DNA of 64,000 nt, from the NCBI RefSeq assembly GCF_001269385.1, contig NZ_CXOO01000010.1, forward strand, positions 310,001-374,000. The letters run 5' to 3'. Under the pieces are notes generated by a model, which saw only the letters and a program-made list of their open reading frames with translations, was not told the DNA's origin and did no database searches. Position numbers and translations under genes: made by a program. Origin of the DNA: Limnohabitans sp. DM1. Its GTDB lineage: Bacteria; Pseudomonadota; Gammaproteobacteria; Burkholderiales; Burkholderiaceae_C. Positions 33,934-42,639 of this stretch are shown in pieces. How positions within the stretch are numbered: position 1 is the stretch's first letter; each line of letters starts with the position of its first letter.

Positions 33934-34980
33934 ATGTTCAGTTTCTTCAAAAAAAAATCCCCGCCACCTGAGGCCCAATCGCCGACTGCAGGCGTCACTG
34001 CAGCCGCATCGGCAGGCATGTCACCCCCAGCCGCACCGGATGCCCCTGCAGGGGACTCAAGTGCCCAAACCGCACCTGCGGCAAGGCAAGGCTGGATGGA
34101 TCGGCTCAAAGCCGGTCTGCGTAAAACCGGCTCCAACCTCACCACGGTGTTCACCGGCACGCGCATCGACGACGCACTTTATGAAGAGCTGGAAACAGCC
34201 TTGCTGATGGCCGACAGTGGCGTCAAGGCGACAGAATATTTGCTGCAAGACCTCAAGCGCCGCGTCAAGGAAGCCAAGGCCACTGAACCCGCTCAAGTCA
34301 AGGGCTTGCTGGCCGACGCCATTGCCCAGTTGTTGCAACCCCTGCAAAAACCTCTCGAAATCGGCGCGCATCATCCCACGGTGATCATGGTGGCCGGGGT
34401 CAACGGCGCAGGCAAAACCACCTCGATTGGCAAGCTCACCAAGCACTTGGCCGATGATGGCCTGAGCGTGCTGCTGGCGGCAGCCGACACCTTCCGCGCA
34501 GCGGCCAAGGAGCAATTGGCCGTCTGGGCCGACCGCAACACCGTGGAAATCATCAGCCAACAAGGCGGTGACCCGGCAGCCGTGAGCTTTGACGCGGTGA
34601 GCGCAGGGCGCGCCCGGGGCCGCGATGTGGTGCTGGTGGACACCGCGGGGCGACTGCCCACACAGCAGCACCTGATGGAAGAACTCAAAAAAATCAAGCG
34701 AGTGGTGCAAAAAGCCGATGCCACGGCGCCGCACGAGGTCTTGCTGGTGATCGATGGCAACACGGGCCAAAACGCCCTGGCCCAGGTCAAGGCCTTTGAC
34801 GAGACCCTGGGCCTGACCGGCCTGATTGTGACCAAACTGGACGGAACGGCCAAAGGCGGGGTTCTGTGCGCCATTGCACGCGAAAGGCCGATCCCGGTCT
34901 ATTTCATCGGCGTGGGCGAGCAACTGCAGGACCTGGAAACCTTCGATGCCCACGAGTTTGCCCAGGCGCTGCTGAGCTGA
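33934..34980 (+). CDS. ftsY: Signal recognition particle receptor FtsY
   Basis: 348 residues. An N-terminal Phe/Lys membrane-binding stretch (MFSFFKKK) and a Pro/Ala-rich linker precede the N domain (about 55-135). The SRP GTPase G domain has GVNGAGKTTSIGKL (G1), AADTFRAAAKEQL, DTAGR (G3) and TKLDG (G4). It docks ribosome-SRP complexes at the membrane. The start at 33934 gives the usual FtsY N-terminus. It is divergent from the M16 pair, a conserved betaproteobacterial arrangement. Confidence 0.95.
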   Translation: MFSFFKKKSPPPEAQSPTAGVTAAASAGMSPPAAPDAPAGDSSAQTAPAARQGWMDRLKAGLRKTGSNLTTVFTGTRIDDALYEELETALLMADSGVKATEYLLQDLKRRVKEAKATEPAQVKGLLADAIAQLLQPLQKPLEIGAHHPTVIMVAGVNGAGKTTSIGKLTKHLADDGLSVLLAAADTFRAAAKEQLAVWADRNTVEIISQQGGDPAAVSFDAVSAGRARGRDVVLVDTAGRLPTQQHLMEELKKIKRVVQKADATAPHEVLLVIDGNTGQNALAQVKAFDETLGLTGLIVTKLDGTAKGGVLCAIARERPIPVYFIGVGEQLQDLETFDAHEFAQALLS

Positions 34981-35056
34981 AAACAAGCTCTGTACAAGGG
35001 AAACCTCGACAAACAAAGGGTTAACCCTAGAACCTCCAGGGTGTAGACCCTCCGAT

Positions 35057-35083
35057 TTAGCACTCCACCCCGGAGAGTGCTAA
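35057..35083. promoter_or_regulatory. CIRCE element (HrcA operator) upstream of rpoH
   Basis: An exact TTAGCACTC-N9-GAGTGCTAA, the canonical HrcA operator, 33 bp before the rpoH start. A candidate promoter lies in it: -35 TTAGCA (35057-35062) and -10 TAATAT (35081-35086) with an 18-bp spacer, so bound HrcA would cover the promoter. hrcA itself is in this window at 56873-57877. Confidence 0.93.
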
Positions 35084-35115
35084 TATTCAAGGAATTCTCT
35101 GAAAGGAGTTCTGGT

Positions 35116-36048
35116 ATGTCTGTTCAAACTGGATCCCCCACCCAAGCCATCGCATTGACCAACCCTTGGGCCGTGGTGCCCTCGATCGGCCACCTAGACG
35201 CTTATATCTCTGCGGTCAACCGCATGCCCATGCTCACCCTCGAGGAAGAGCAAGAGGCAGCCCGCCAACTCAAAGCCAACGACGACCTCGAAGCCGCCCG
35301 CAAGCTGGTGCTCTCGCACCTGCGTCTGGTGGTGTCGGTCTCGCGCCAATACCTGGGCTATGGCCTGCCACACGGCGACCTGATCCAGGAAGGCAATGTG
35401 GGCCTGATGAAGGCGGTCAAACGCTTTGACCCCGACCAAGGCGTGCGTCTGGTGAGCTACGCGCTGCACTGGATCAAGGCCGAAATCCACGAGTACATCC
35501 TGAAAAACTGGCGCATGGTCAAGGTGGCCACCACCAAGGCCCAGCGCAAGTTGTTTTTCAACCTGCGCTCGATGAAGCAGGGCTACAAGTCCGATGCCGA
35601 CGAAGGCACGCACCGCGACACCCTGACGCCCGACCAGGTCGACGCGATGGCGAACAGCCTGAACGTCAAGCGCGAGGAAGTGCGTGAGATGGAAATGCGC
35701 ATGTCCGGCGGCGATGTGCTGCTGGACCCGGCCCCCTCGGACAACGGTGAGCAGGCCTTTGGCCCCATTGCCTACCTGGCCGATGTGAACCACGAGCCCA
35801 CCGCGATGATCGAAGCGCACCAGCGTGACCTGATGGCCAGCGATGGCTTGGCGACCGCTTTGAGCGTGCTGGACGACCGCAGCCGCCGCATTGTGGAAGA
35901 ACGCTGGCTCAAGGTGAACGACAACGGCTCGGGCGGCATGACGCTGCACGACCTGGCTGACGAGTACGGCGTGAGCGCCGAGCGCATCCGCCAAATCGAG
36001 GTGGCGGCCATGAAAAAAATGAAAAAGGCCCTGGTGGAATTTGCCTGA
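35116..36048 (+). CDS. rpoH: RNA polymerase heat-shock sigma factor RpoH (sigma-32)
   Basis: 310 residues. Regions in order: 1.2/2.1 (LTLEEEQEAARQLKANDD), 2.2-2.4 (GDLIQEGNVGLMKAVKRFDPDQGVRLVSYALHWIKAEIHEYILKNWRMVK), the RpoH box QRKLFFNLR near 145-153, and region 4 (LADEYGVSAERIRQIEVAAMKKMK). The QRKLFFNLR block is diagnostic for sigma-32 against RpoD. The start at 35116 follows a strong AAAGGAG site. The perfect CIRCE just upstream implies repression by HrcA. A terminator follows at 36077. Confidence 0.96.
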   Translation: MSVQTGSPTQAIALTNPWAVVPSIGHLDAYISAVNRMPMLTLEEEQEAARQLKANDDLEAARKLVLSHLRLVVSVSRQYLGYGLPHGDLIQEGNVGLMKAVKRFDPDQGVRLVSYALHWIKAEIHEYILKNWRMVKVATTKAQRKLFFNLRSMKQGYKSDADEGTHRDTLTPDQVDAMANSLNVKREEVREMEMRMSGGDVLLDPAPSDNGEQAFGPIAYLADVNHEPTAMIEAHQRDLMASDGLATALSVLDDRSRRIVEERWLKVNDNGSGGMTLHDLADEYGVSAERIRQIEVAAMKKMKKALVEFA

Positions 36049-36076
36049 AGCGTATTGATATCCATAGCCAGCACCC

Positions 36077-36100
36077 AAGGCCCGCGCAAGCGGGCCTTTT
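36077..36100 (+). terminator. Rho-independent terminator after rpoH
   Basis: AAGGCCCGC, a 4-base GCAA loop, and GCGGGCCTT followed by TTT. It lies 28 bp after the rpoH stop. Confidence 0.85.
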
Positions 36101-36153
36101 GCTTGGTCTGCACGATGGCAAGTCCGCAGAAACCGAGCAGGGATAATCGCCAC

Positions 36154-36819
36154 ATGATCAAACTGTTAGTTGGCCTGGGCAATCCGGGCAGTGAATACGA
36201 AGACACCCGACACAACGTCGGTTTTTGGTGGATCGACGCGGTCGCACGCGAACTCAAGGTCTCCCTCGTGCCCGAGCGCAGTTACCACGGACTGTTGGCC
36301 CGCACCACGGTCAAGGGGCAAACCGTGTGGCTGCTGGAGCCGCAAACCTTCATGAATTTGTCGGGAAAATCGGTCAGCGCCTTGGCCAGGTTCTTCAAAA
36401 TCCAGCCTCAGGAAATTTTGGTGGCCCATGACGAATTAGACATTTCACCGGGTGAAGCCAAGCTCAAGTTGGGCGGCAGCCATGCAGGACACAACGGACT
36501 GCGCGACATCCACACCCAATTGGGCACGGCCGATTACTGGCGCTTGCGCATTGGCGTGGGGCATCCTGGCGTCAAAGCCGAAGTGGTGAACTGGGTCTTG
36601 AAAAAGCCCATGGCAGAGCACCGGTTGGCGATTGAGGAAAGCATTGCCCGTTCCGTCAAGGCCTTGCCCTTGCTGCTGGCGGGCGACATGGAAAAAGCCA
36701 TGGCCCAAATTCACACCAGCAAGCCGCCGCGCCCCAAACCGCCGAAACCTGCCCCAAGCCAATCAACTGTCACACCGGCAGACACACCGGGCCAAACGCC
36801 ACCGCCTACAGCCAACTGA
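36154..36819 (+). CDS. pth: Peptidyl-tRNA hydrolase
   Basis: 221 residues. It opens [27 protein letters not shown], with the catalytic His in TRHNVGF, and has [11 protein letters not shown], the catalytic Asp in VAHDELD and [13 protein letters not shown]. It recycles peptidyl-tRNAs dropped from ribosomes. The last 30 residues are a Pro/Lys/Thr-rich tail not needed by the family. The start at 36154 is the standard [12 protein letters not shown]. Confidence 0.95.
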   Translation: MIKLLVGLGNPGSEYEDTRHNVGFWWIDAVARELKVSLVPERSYHGLLARTTVKGQTVWLLEPQTFMNLSGKSVSALARFFKIQPQEILVAHDELDISPGEAKLKLGGSHAGHNGLRDIHTQLGTADYWRLRIGVGHPGVKAEVVNWVLKKPMAEHRLAIEESIARSVKALPLLLAGDMEKAMAQIHTSKPPRPKPPKPAPSQSTVTPADTPGQTPPPTAN

Positions 36820-36825
36820 GCCACC

Positions 36826-36843
36826 AAAGCCCTCAAAAGGCTT

Positions 36844-36845
<2 letters not shown>
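36826..36845. terminator. Weak bidirectional hairpin between pth and the ferredoxin gene
   Basis: AAAGCC-N7-GGCTTT with short T-runs on both sides, between two convergent genes. The stem is only 6 bp, so this is a tentative terminator overlapping the ferredoxin stop region. Confidence 0.4.
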
Positions 36846-37131
<286 letters not shown>

Positions 37132-37242
37132 TTATCGGCCAGGCACAACACCCCGACCCAGCGCAAGGCTGTTGCCGGGGGCTTGGGATGGCGGCAGTGG
37201 GCACATCGGCGCATGCGCCTAAAATGAACCGTGGAACACATC

Positions 37243-38085
37243 ATGAACGCCGACCTGCACTGCCATTCCGTCATCTCCGACGGCACCCTCACCCCCGAAG
37301 CCCTGGCCGAACGCGCCAAAGCCAATGGCGTCGAACTTTGGGCCCTGACCGACCACGACGAAATTGGCGGTCAGCAACGCGCCCTGACGGCTGCGCGTGG
37401 CTTGGGTCTGCCCTACCTGACCGGCACCGAGATTTCGGTCACCTTTGCCCACCAGACGGTGCACATCGTCGGATTGGGCTTTGACCACCACAACACCGCA
37501 TTGGCTGAAGGCCTGCGCCGCACCCGGGGCGGGCGCAGCGAACGCGCCCAGGAGATGTCAGACGGCCTGGCCAAAGTCGGCATCAAAAACGCCTACGAAG
37601 GCGCCCTGCACTACGTGGGCAACCCCGAGCTGATCTCGCGCACCCACTTTGCCCGGCATCTGGTCGAAACGGGTGTCTGCAGCGACACCTCGGAGGTGTT
37701 TCGCAAATACCTGACCGAAGGCAAACCCGGCTACGTGCCGCACCGCTGGGCGCGGCTGCAAGAAGCGGTGCAGTGGATCACCGAGGCCGGTGGCATCGCC
37801 GTCATTGCCCACCCGGCCCGTTATGGCTTCACGCCCAACGAAGAGTACGCACTGTTCAGCGAATTCAAGGCCCATGGCGGGCGTGGGGTAGAAGTCATAA
37901 CCGGCAGCCACTCCTCGCAAGAAGCGGTGCGCTACGCAGAAACCGCCCTCGAATTCGACCTGGTGGCTTCGCGCGGCAGTGACTTTCACAGTCCCGAAGA
38001 AAGCCGCATCGACCTGGGCACCCTGCCCCTCTTGCCGGGTCAGCTGACCCCCGTCTGGGACATGCTCGCCGACCGCATCCAGTGA
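37243..38085 (+). CDS. PHP domain phosphoesterase (RNase AM / YciV-like)
   Basis: 280 residues with PHP metal motifs DLHCHSVISDGTLTP (4-18), WALTDHDEIGG (about 31-41), VIAHPARYG and a C-terminal GSDFHSP. Homologues (YciV/TrpH) remove 5' nucleotides or hydrolyse 3',5'-bisphosphonucleotides, with a role in rRNA 5' maturation. An in-frame Met four codons upstream (37231) is an alternative start. The stop overlaps the next gene by 4 bp; the following YciO-like gene gives the well-known yciV-yciO association. Confidence 0.9.
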   Translation: MNADLHCHSVISDGTLTPEALAERAKANGVELWALTDHDEIGGQQRALTAARGLGLPYLTGTEISVTFAHQTVHIVGLGFDHHNTALAEGLRRTRGGRSERAQEMSDGLAKVGIKNAYEGALHYVGNPELISRTHFARHLVETGVCSDTSEVFRKYLTEGKPGYVPHRWARLQEAVQWITEAGGIAVIAHPARYGFTPNEEYALFSEFKAHGGRGVEVITGSHSSQEAVRYAETALEFDLVASRGSDFHSPEESRIDLGTLPLLPGQLTPVWDMLADRIQ

Positions 38086-38981
38086 ACCCGACGCACCGAC
38101 ACGCCAGCCTTCAGGGCATCGGCTTTGCGGTCTTGGCCACCGCCTGTTTCGCCACCTTGGACACCACCACCCGGCATGTGAGTGCCGGCCTGTCGGTATT
38201 GGTCGCCCTGTGGTTCCGCTACGTCATTCAGGCGCTGATCACCACCATCGTGGTTTGGCCCGGCCGTGGCCGCCAAGTGTTGCGCACCCGCAACCCCCGC
38301 TTTCAGCTGGCGCGAGGACTGCTCTTGTTGGCCTGCGGCGTCCTGGCCTTCACAAGCCTCAAGTACATGCCCGTGGGCGAGTTCACCGCCATCTCGCTTT
38401 TGAGCCCGCTGGTGATCACCTTGCTGTCGGCCTGGATGCTCAAGGAAAGCATCCGCCCCCTGCGCTGGCTGCTGGTGCTGGGCGGTTTCGTGGGCACCTT
38501 GGTCATCATTCGCCCGGGCAGCCATGAATTTGACTGGACCTTGGCCTTGCCCCTGCTGCTGGTGCTGGCCAATGCCGGGTTCCAGATTCTGACCAGCCAC
38601 ATGTCCAAGACCGAGGACCCGATCACCACGCACTTTTACACAGGCTGGATCGTGACGGTGCTGGCCTCCCTCATGCTGCCTTTCGTGTGGCAAATGCCCA
38701 CCGATGGGGTGGTTTGGCTGCAGCTGTTGCTGATGGGCCTGATGGGCACGGTGGGGCACTTTTTCCTGATCCTGGCCTATGGCCGCGCCCCGGCCGCCAC
38801 GCTCACCCCTTACATGTACGCACAAATTGGCTTCGGTGTGCTGGGCGGCTGGATCGTCTTCAACCACCTGCCTGACCAATGGACCTTTGTGGGCATGGGC
38901 TTGATTGCGCTGTGCGGTGCTTTGGGGGCCTGGCTCACCGTGCGTGAAAACCGCATCAACATCCAGCCCCCGGAAACCTGA
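38082..38981 (+). CDS. DMT superfamily transporter (EamA domains)
   Basis: 299 residues with about ten hydrophobic helices arranged as two EamA repeats (about 15-145 and 160-290). Typical features are FAVLATACFATLDTTTRHVS at the start and the FTAISLLSPLVITLLSAWMLKE loop with its conserved Glu. It is an inner-membrane exporter or carrier of unknown substrate, coupled to the PHP phosphatase gene by a 4-bp overlap. Confidence 0.87.
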   Translation: MNPTHRHASLQGIGFAVLATACFATLDTTTRHVSAGLSVLVALWFRYVIQALITTIVVWPGRGRQVLRTRNPRFQLARGLLLLACGVLAFTSLKYMPVGEFTAISLLSPLVITLLSAWMLKESIRPLRWLLVLGGFVGTLVIIRPGSHEFDWTLALPLLLVLANAGFQILTSHMSKTEDPITTHFYTGWIVTVLASLMLPFVWQMPTDGVVWLQLLLMGLMGTVGHFFLILAYGRAPAATLTPYMYAQIGFGVLGGWIVFNHLPDQWTFVGMGLIALCGALGAWLTVRENRINIQPPET

Positions 38982-39059
38982 GGACAGCCTCTTTTCAAAG
39001 CGGGCCCCGCCCCCATATTTAGACATTCACGCTTCACCGGCAGTCGACTGCCTTGACCC

Positions 39060-39683
39060 ATGGCCCAGTTTTTCACTGTTCACCCCGACAACCCGCAAGC
39101 GCGCCTGCTCAAGCAAGCCGTGCAGCTGCTCAACCAAGGCAGCGTGCTGGCCGTGCCCACCGATTCCAGTTACGCCCTGGTCTGCCACCTGGACGACAAA
39201 AACGCCGCCGACCAGTTACGCCGCATCCGGGGTGTGGACGACAAGCACCACTTGACGCTGCTGTGCCGCGACCTGAGCGAGCTGGCTAACTACGCCAAAG
39301 TAGACAACCGCCAGTTTCGCGCCATCAAGCAGGCCACGCCTGGGCCCTTCACCTTCATCCTCGAAGCCACCAAGGAAGTGCCGCGCCGCTTGAGCCACCC
39401 GCAGCGCAAAACCATCGGTCTGCGCGTGCCCGAGCACAAAGTGTTGCAAGAACTGCTGGCCCTGCATGGCGCCCCACTGCTGGCGGCCACCCTCATCATG
39501 CCGGGCGAAGAGCTGCCGCTGAACGACCCCGAAGAGATTCGTGAACGACTGGAACACCAGGTGGGCGCGGTCATCGATGCCGGGGCGTGCTCGCTCGAAC
39601 CCACCACCGTGATCGACATGAGTGGCGATGAACCCACCGTGCTGCGCCACGGTCAAGGCGACCCGGCTCAGTTGGGCCTCTAA
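39060..39683 (+). CDS. YciO-type YrdC/Sua5 domain protein (threonylcarbamoyladenylate synthase family)
   Basis: 207 residues with VLAVPTDSSYALVCHLDDKNAADQLRRIRG, the Lys/Ser binding segment LTLLCRDLSEL, KQATPGPFTFILEATKEVP and KTIGLRVPEH. These are YrdC-fold blocks; the overall form matches the YciO branch rather than TsaC itself. YciO can bind ATP and tRNA, but its role in t6A synthesis is debated. The upstream yciV-like gene supports the YciO assignment. Confidence 0.87.
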   Translation: MAQFFTVHPDNPQARLLKQAVQLLNQGSVLAVPTDSSYALVCHLDDKNAADQLRRIRGVDDKHHLTLLCRDLSELANYAKVDNRQFRAIKQATPGPFTFILEATKEVPRRLSHPQRKTIGLRVPEHKVLQELLALHGAPLLAATLIMPGEELPLNDPEEIRERLEHQVGAVIDAGACSLEPTTVIDMSGDEPTVLRHGQGDPAQLGL

Positions 39684-39760
39684 GCCACGACCTTCTGCCC
39701 AGACACGGGCCCGGCGCTCTTAGGCGCAGACAAGTCAGAAGCGACCGAGATACCGATCAA

Positions 39761-39801
39761 AAGAAAACCCCTGCAACAGCCCAAGGGCCGCAGCAGGGGT
39801 A
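39761..39801 (-). terminator. Terminator of the DUF3501/Fe-S/rubrerythrin operon
   Basis: On the minus strand ACCCCTGC pairs with GCAGGGGT across an internal GC-rich hairpin, followed by TTTTCTTTT. It lies 23 bp beyond the DUF3501 stop. Confidence 0.75.
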
Positions 39802-39823
39802 TGGCATGAAAATCACTGACGGA

Positions 39824-40414
39824 TTACTTCAGATCACCCGCCAAACTGGCCAGCGTGTCGGGCGCGATGTCGATGTGTGAGGGGTAATGCGTGTGGTCGC
39901 ACCCCAACTTGACCCCAGCGCCAGCCTTCACGGCCGCACACATGGCGGGCTTGAGTTCAAAGCGCACAAAGTGCACCGCTGAGGTTTTTTCATCGGTCTC
40001 GCGGTCCAGGTCTTCGTCGGCAATGGCATAAACACGGCCATGGCCTTCGACTTCAACAAACATGCGGTCTTCCACGCCGATCAGCTTGGCCAGTTCGCGT
40101 CTGCGCTCATTGATGTCGACGTACTCGATCATCATGGTCGCCTTCCAGTTGCTGCCGTCCGGCACCAGCGGGGCATAGGCCTCGATCTCTTGCAGGATGC
40201 CCTCTTCTTCGAAGACTTTTTCGATGCGCAGCATCTCCTGGATCTGGTAGCGGATGGTGGTCTCGCTCTCGAACTGCATGTTGATGTGCTCACCCAGGCG
40301 GACGCTGCGCAGCTTGCGGTGGGCAATCACTTCTGGCTTGTGCACCTTGCGCCACTTGGTGTAGGCCTCCAAAGACATCAGGGTCTCGGGCGTGATTTTT
40401 CCGGTGAGTTGCAT
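39824..40414 (-). CDS. DUF3501 family protein
   Basis: 196 residues matching the DUF3501 family: SLEAYTKWRKVHKPEVIAHRKLRSVRLGEHINMQFESETTIRYQIQEMLRIEKVFEEEGIL in the first 75 residues, and FVEVEGHGRVYAIADEDLDR in the middle. No catalytic motif or membrane segment is visible and the function is not established. It is the last gene of an operon with an Fe-S protein and a rubrerythrin (11 bp gap), which suggests a role in peroxide defence or redox chemistry. Confidence 0.87.
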   Translation of the reverse strand: MQLTGKITPETLMSLEAYTKWRKVHKPEVIAHRKLRSVRLGEHINMQFESETTIRYQIQEMLRIEKVFEEEGILQEIEAYAPLVPDGSNWKATMMIEYVDINERRRELAKLIGVEDRMFVEVEGHGRVYAIADEDLDRETDEKTSAVHFVRFELKPAMCAAVKAGAGVKLGCDHTHYPSHIDIAPDTLASLAGDLK

Positions 40415-40425
40415 GGCAGTGTTCC

Positions 40426-41775
40426 TTATTTGAGACCGTAGGCTTTGCGCACCAAGGTCAAGGGGTGGTTCAGTTCAGGGGCGCCCAGGCCATTGACCTC
40501 AAAGCCCTGGGCAATGTGGTGGCCGCCCAGCGGGCAGTCGGAGCTGATGAAGTCGGGCTTGGAGCCGTCCTTCATGGTGGCCATGGCTTTGAACACGGGT
40601 TTGCCGATCTTCATCGCCATCTCGTGTGAGCCTTTTTTGACGCCGTAAGTGCCAGCGTGGCCCGAGCAGCGCTCGATCGTGTTGATCTCGGTGTCCGGGA
40701 TCATCTTGAGCATTTCTTCGGTCTTCTTGCCGATGTTTTGCACCCGACCGTGGCAAGGAATCTGGTAGCTCACATTGCCCAGCTTTTGCGGGAATTCGGT
40801 CTTGAGCAAGCCATCGCGTTTGCGGGCCATGAAGTATTCAAACGGGTCCCACATCGCGTCTTTGACCAACTGGGTGTCGGTGCAGTCCGGGAACATGAGC
40901 GGGATTTCCTGCTTGAACATCAAAGCACAGCTGGGCACGGCCGCCATGATGGCGTAACCGTCTTTGGCGTATTTGGCCAGGACCGGGATGTTGGCTTCTT
41001 TGGAGTCCTTGACCGAGTCCAAGTCGCCCAGCTCCAGCTTGGGCATGCCGCAGCATTTTTCTTTCTCGACCAGCACATACGGGATGTCGTTGTGGTCCAG
41101 AATTTTGAGCAAGTCGTGGCCAATGCCCGGCTCGTTGTAGTTGATGTAGCAGGTGGAATAGATCGCCACTTTGCCCGGTGTTTTATCGCCGTCCACCACT
41201 TTGGACGCTTGGGCATCCGGGGCGCTGGAGCGGAACTTTTTAGTGGCCAACGAGGGCAGCCAGGCGTTTTTGTCCACGCCCGCCACGCTCTCCATGACGC
41301 TGCGCGCCGCTTCGGTTTTGTTGATGGCGTTGATGGCTTGCACAACGATCGGGATGCCGGCAAAGGAGCCGTGTGTGTCGGTCGAGGCGAGGAACTTTTC
41401 AGCAGCGCCCACTTCACCTTTTTTGAACTTGATGGCTTTGGCGCGCAACATGGTGTGCGGGAAGTCCAGGTTCCACTCGTGGGGAGGGGTGTAGGGGCAC
41501 TTGGTCATGTAGCACAGGTCGCACATGAAGCACTGGTCGACCACTTTCCAGTAGTCCTTTTTGTCGACGCCATCGACTTCCATGGTGCTGCTTTCATCCA
41601 CCAGGTCGAACAAGGTGGGGAAAGAGTTGCACAGGCTCACACAGCGGCGGCAGCCATGGCAAATGTCAAAAATGCGCTCAAGCTCATCAAAGCACTTTTC
41701 TTCGTTGTAGAAGTCGGGGCTCTCCCAGCCCAGCGCGTGCCGGGTGGGGGCTTCGAGGTTGCCTTCTTTGGCCAT
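40426..41775 (-). CDS. GlpC/HdrD-like (Fe-S)-binding oxidoreductase subunit
   Basis: 449 residues. Two N-terminal [4Fe-4S] motifs, CHGCRRCVSLC (about 39-49) and CFMCDLCYMTKCP (about 82-94), precede two CCG-type domains with CCGMPKLELGD (about 241) and a later CSGHAGTYG. This layout is shared with GlpC and heterodisulfide reductase subunit D-like proteins that pass electrons to or from quinones or other carriers. No flavoprotein partner is in the operon. It sits between the rubrerythrin and DUF3501 genes and probably supplies or receives electrons for peroxide reduction, which is inference. Confidence 0.9.
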   Translation of the reverse strand: MAKEGNLEAPTRHALGWESPDFYNEEKCFDELERIFDICHGCRRCVSLCNSFPTLFDLVDESSTMEVDGVDKKDYWKVVDQCFMCDLCYMTKCPYTPPHEWNLDFPHTMLRAKAIKFKKGEVGAAEKFLASTDTHGSFAGIPIVVQAINAINKTEAARSVMESVAGVDKNAWLPSLATKKFRSSAPDAQASKVVDGDKTPGKVAIYSTCYINYNEPGIGHDLLKILDHNDIPYVLVEKEKCCGMPKLELGDLDSVKDSKEANIPVLAKYAKDGYAIMAAVPSCALMFKQEIPLMFPDCTDTQLVKDAMWDPFEYFMARKRDGLLKTEFPQKLGNVSYQIPCHGRVQNIGKKTEEMLKMIPDTEINTIERCSGHAGTYGVKKGSHEMAMKIGKPVFKAMATMKDGSKPDFISSDCPLGGHHIAQGFEVNGLGAPELNHPLTLVRKAYGLK

Positions 41776-41884
41776 GTTGTGCTCCTTTGGGATTTTTATC
41801 GGGTTTTTCTGAAGACTCTGCAGCCAGAGCCCTGAGAAAAACCCGCTGCGACTTGCGGTGCAGCGGGCTCGCGGACCAGGGGAA

Positions 41885-42307
41885 TCAATCCACCAGTTCG
41901 TTCAAGGCTTTCTGGTAACGGTTGGCGTGTGAACGCTCAGCCTTGGCCAGGGTCTCGAACCAGTCGGCGATTTCGTCAAAACCCTCTTCGCGGGCGGTCT
42001 TGGCCATGCCAGGGTACATGTCGGTGTACTCGTGGGTTTCGCCAGCCACAGCCGAAGCCAGGTTGTCACGTGTCGAGCCAATGGGCATGCCAGTTGCTGG
42101 GTCGCCGGATTGCTCCAGGAATTCCAGGTGACCGTGGGCATGACCTGTTTCACCTTCAGCGGTGGAACGGAACAGGGCTGCCACGTCGTTCTGACCTTCA
42201 ACGTCAGCTTTGTTCGCGAAGTACAAATAGCGACGGTTGGCCTGGGATTCGCCAGCGAAGGCGTCCTTCAGGCATTGTTCCGTGCGCGAGCCTTTGAGTG
42301 CTGCCAT
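41885..42307 (-). CDS. Rubrerythrin (ferritin-like diiron protein without rubredoxin domain)
   Basis: 140 residues. Diiron ligands are visible in a four-helix pattern: [15 protein letters not shown] (Glu near 20), [18 protein letters not shown] (ExxH), [18 protein letters not shown] (second-half Glu and ExxH) and [15 protein letters not shown] (ExxH). No CxxC rubredoxin tail is present, so an external electron donor is needed. It is a peroxide scavenger by family. It is first in an operon with the Fe-S oxidoreductase and DUF3501 genes and is preceded by an OxyR-like site. The start at 42307 gives [17 protein letters not shown]. Confidence 0.92.
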   Translation of the reverse strand: MAALKGSRTEQCLKDAFAGESQANRRYLYFANKADVEGQNDVAALFRSTAEGETGHAHGHLEFLEQSGDPATGMPIGSTRDNLASAVAGETHEYTDMYPGMAKTAREEGFDEIADWFETLAKAERSHANRYQKALNELVD

Positions 42308-42395
42308 GGATATCTCCTTGTGGGTTTTGAGTCGATTGCCCTGGCAGGATCGCCAGAGACGGCGTAGATTAACTCTGTACCGTTCAGTCTGCCCA

Positions 42396-42432
42396 ATAGA
42401 TTGATGCAATGGCATTGATTGCCCGATGCTAT
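42396..42432. promoter_or_regulatory. OxyR-like 37-bp binding site upstream of the rubrerythrin operon
   Basis: ATAG-N7-CAAT-N7-ATTG-N7-CTAT: four tetranucleotides spaced exactly 11 bp apart and symmetric about the centre, as in the OxyR consensus (ATAG-N7-CTAT-N7-ATAG-N7-CTAT) with outer elements exact and inner ones changed by one base each. It ends 88 bp before the rubrerythrin start. Confidence 0.55.
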
Positions 42433-42639
42433 TGAGCAGCCGCATTGATAAATATCAACTAATTAGCCGCCCCCCCTTCTCATTTGCAGGACTGCAAGCT
42501 GACGGTAAACCCGAGCAGCGGGCCCTTCAGGCCCAAGAGCAGGCCAGAAGGGCTGGGTAAAATCATTGTTTTGGGGCCTGACAGGGTCCCGCACGGCATC
42601 TGCTGAGCTGCCGTTTTCTTTTTTGAAAAGACCCTCCCC

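Noticed and set aside
39060..39683. Calling this gene tsaC
   Set aside because: The yciV-like neighbour and sequence blocks fit YciO better, and a genuine tsaC may be elsewhere.
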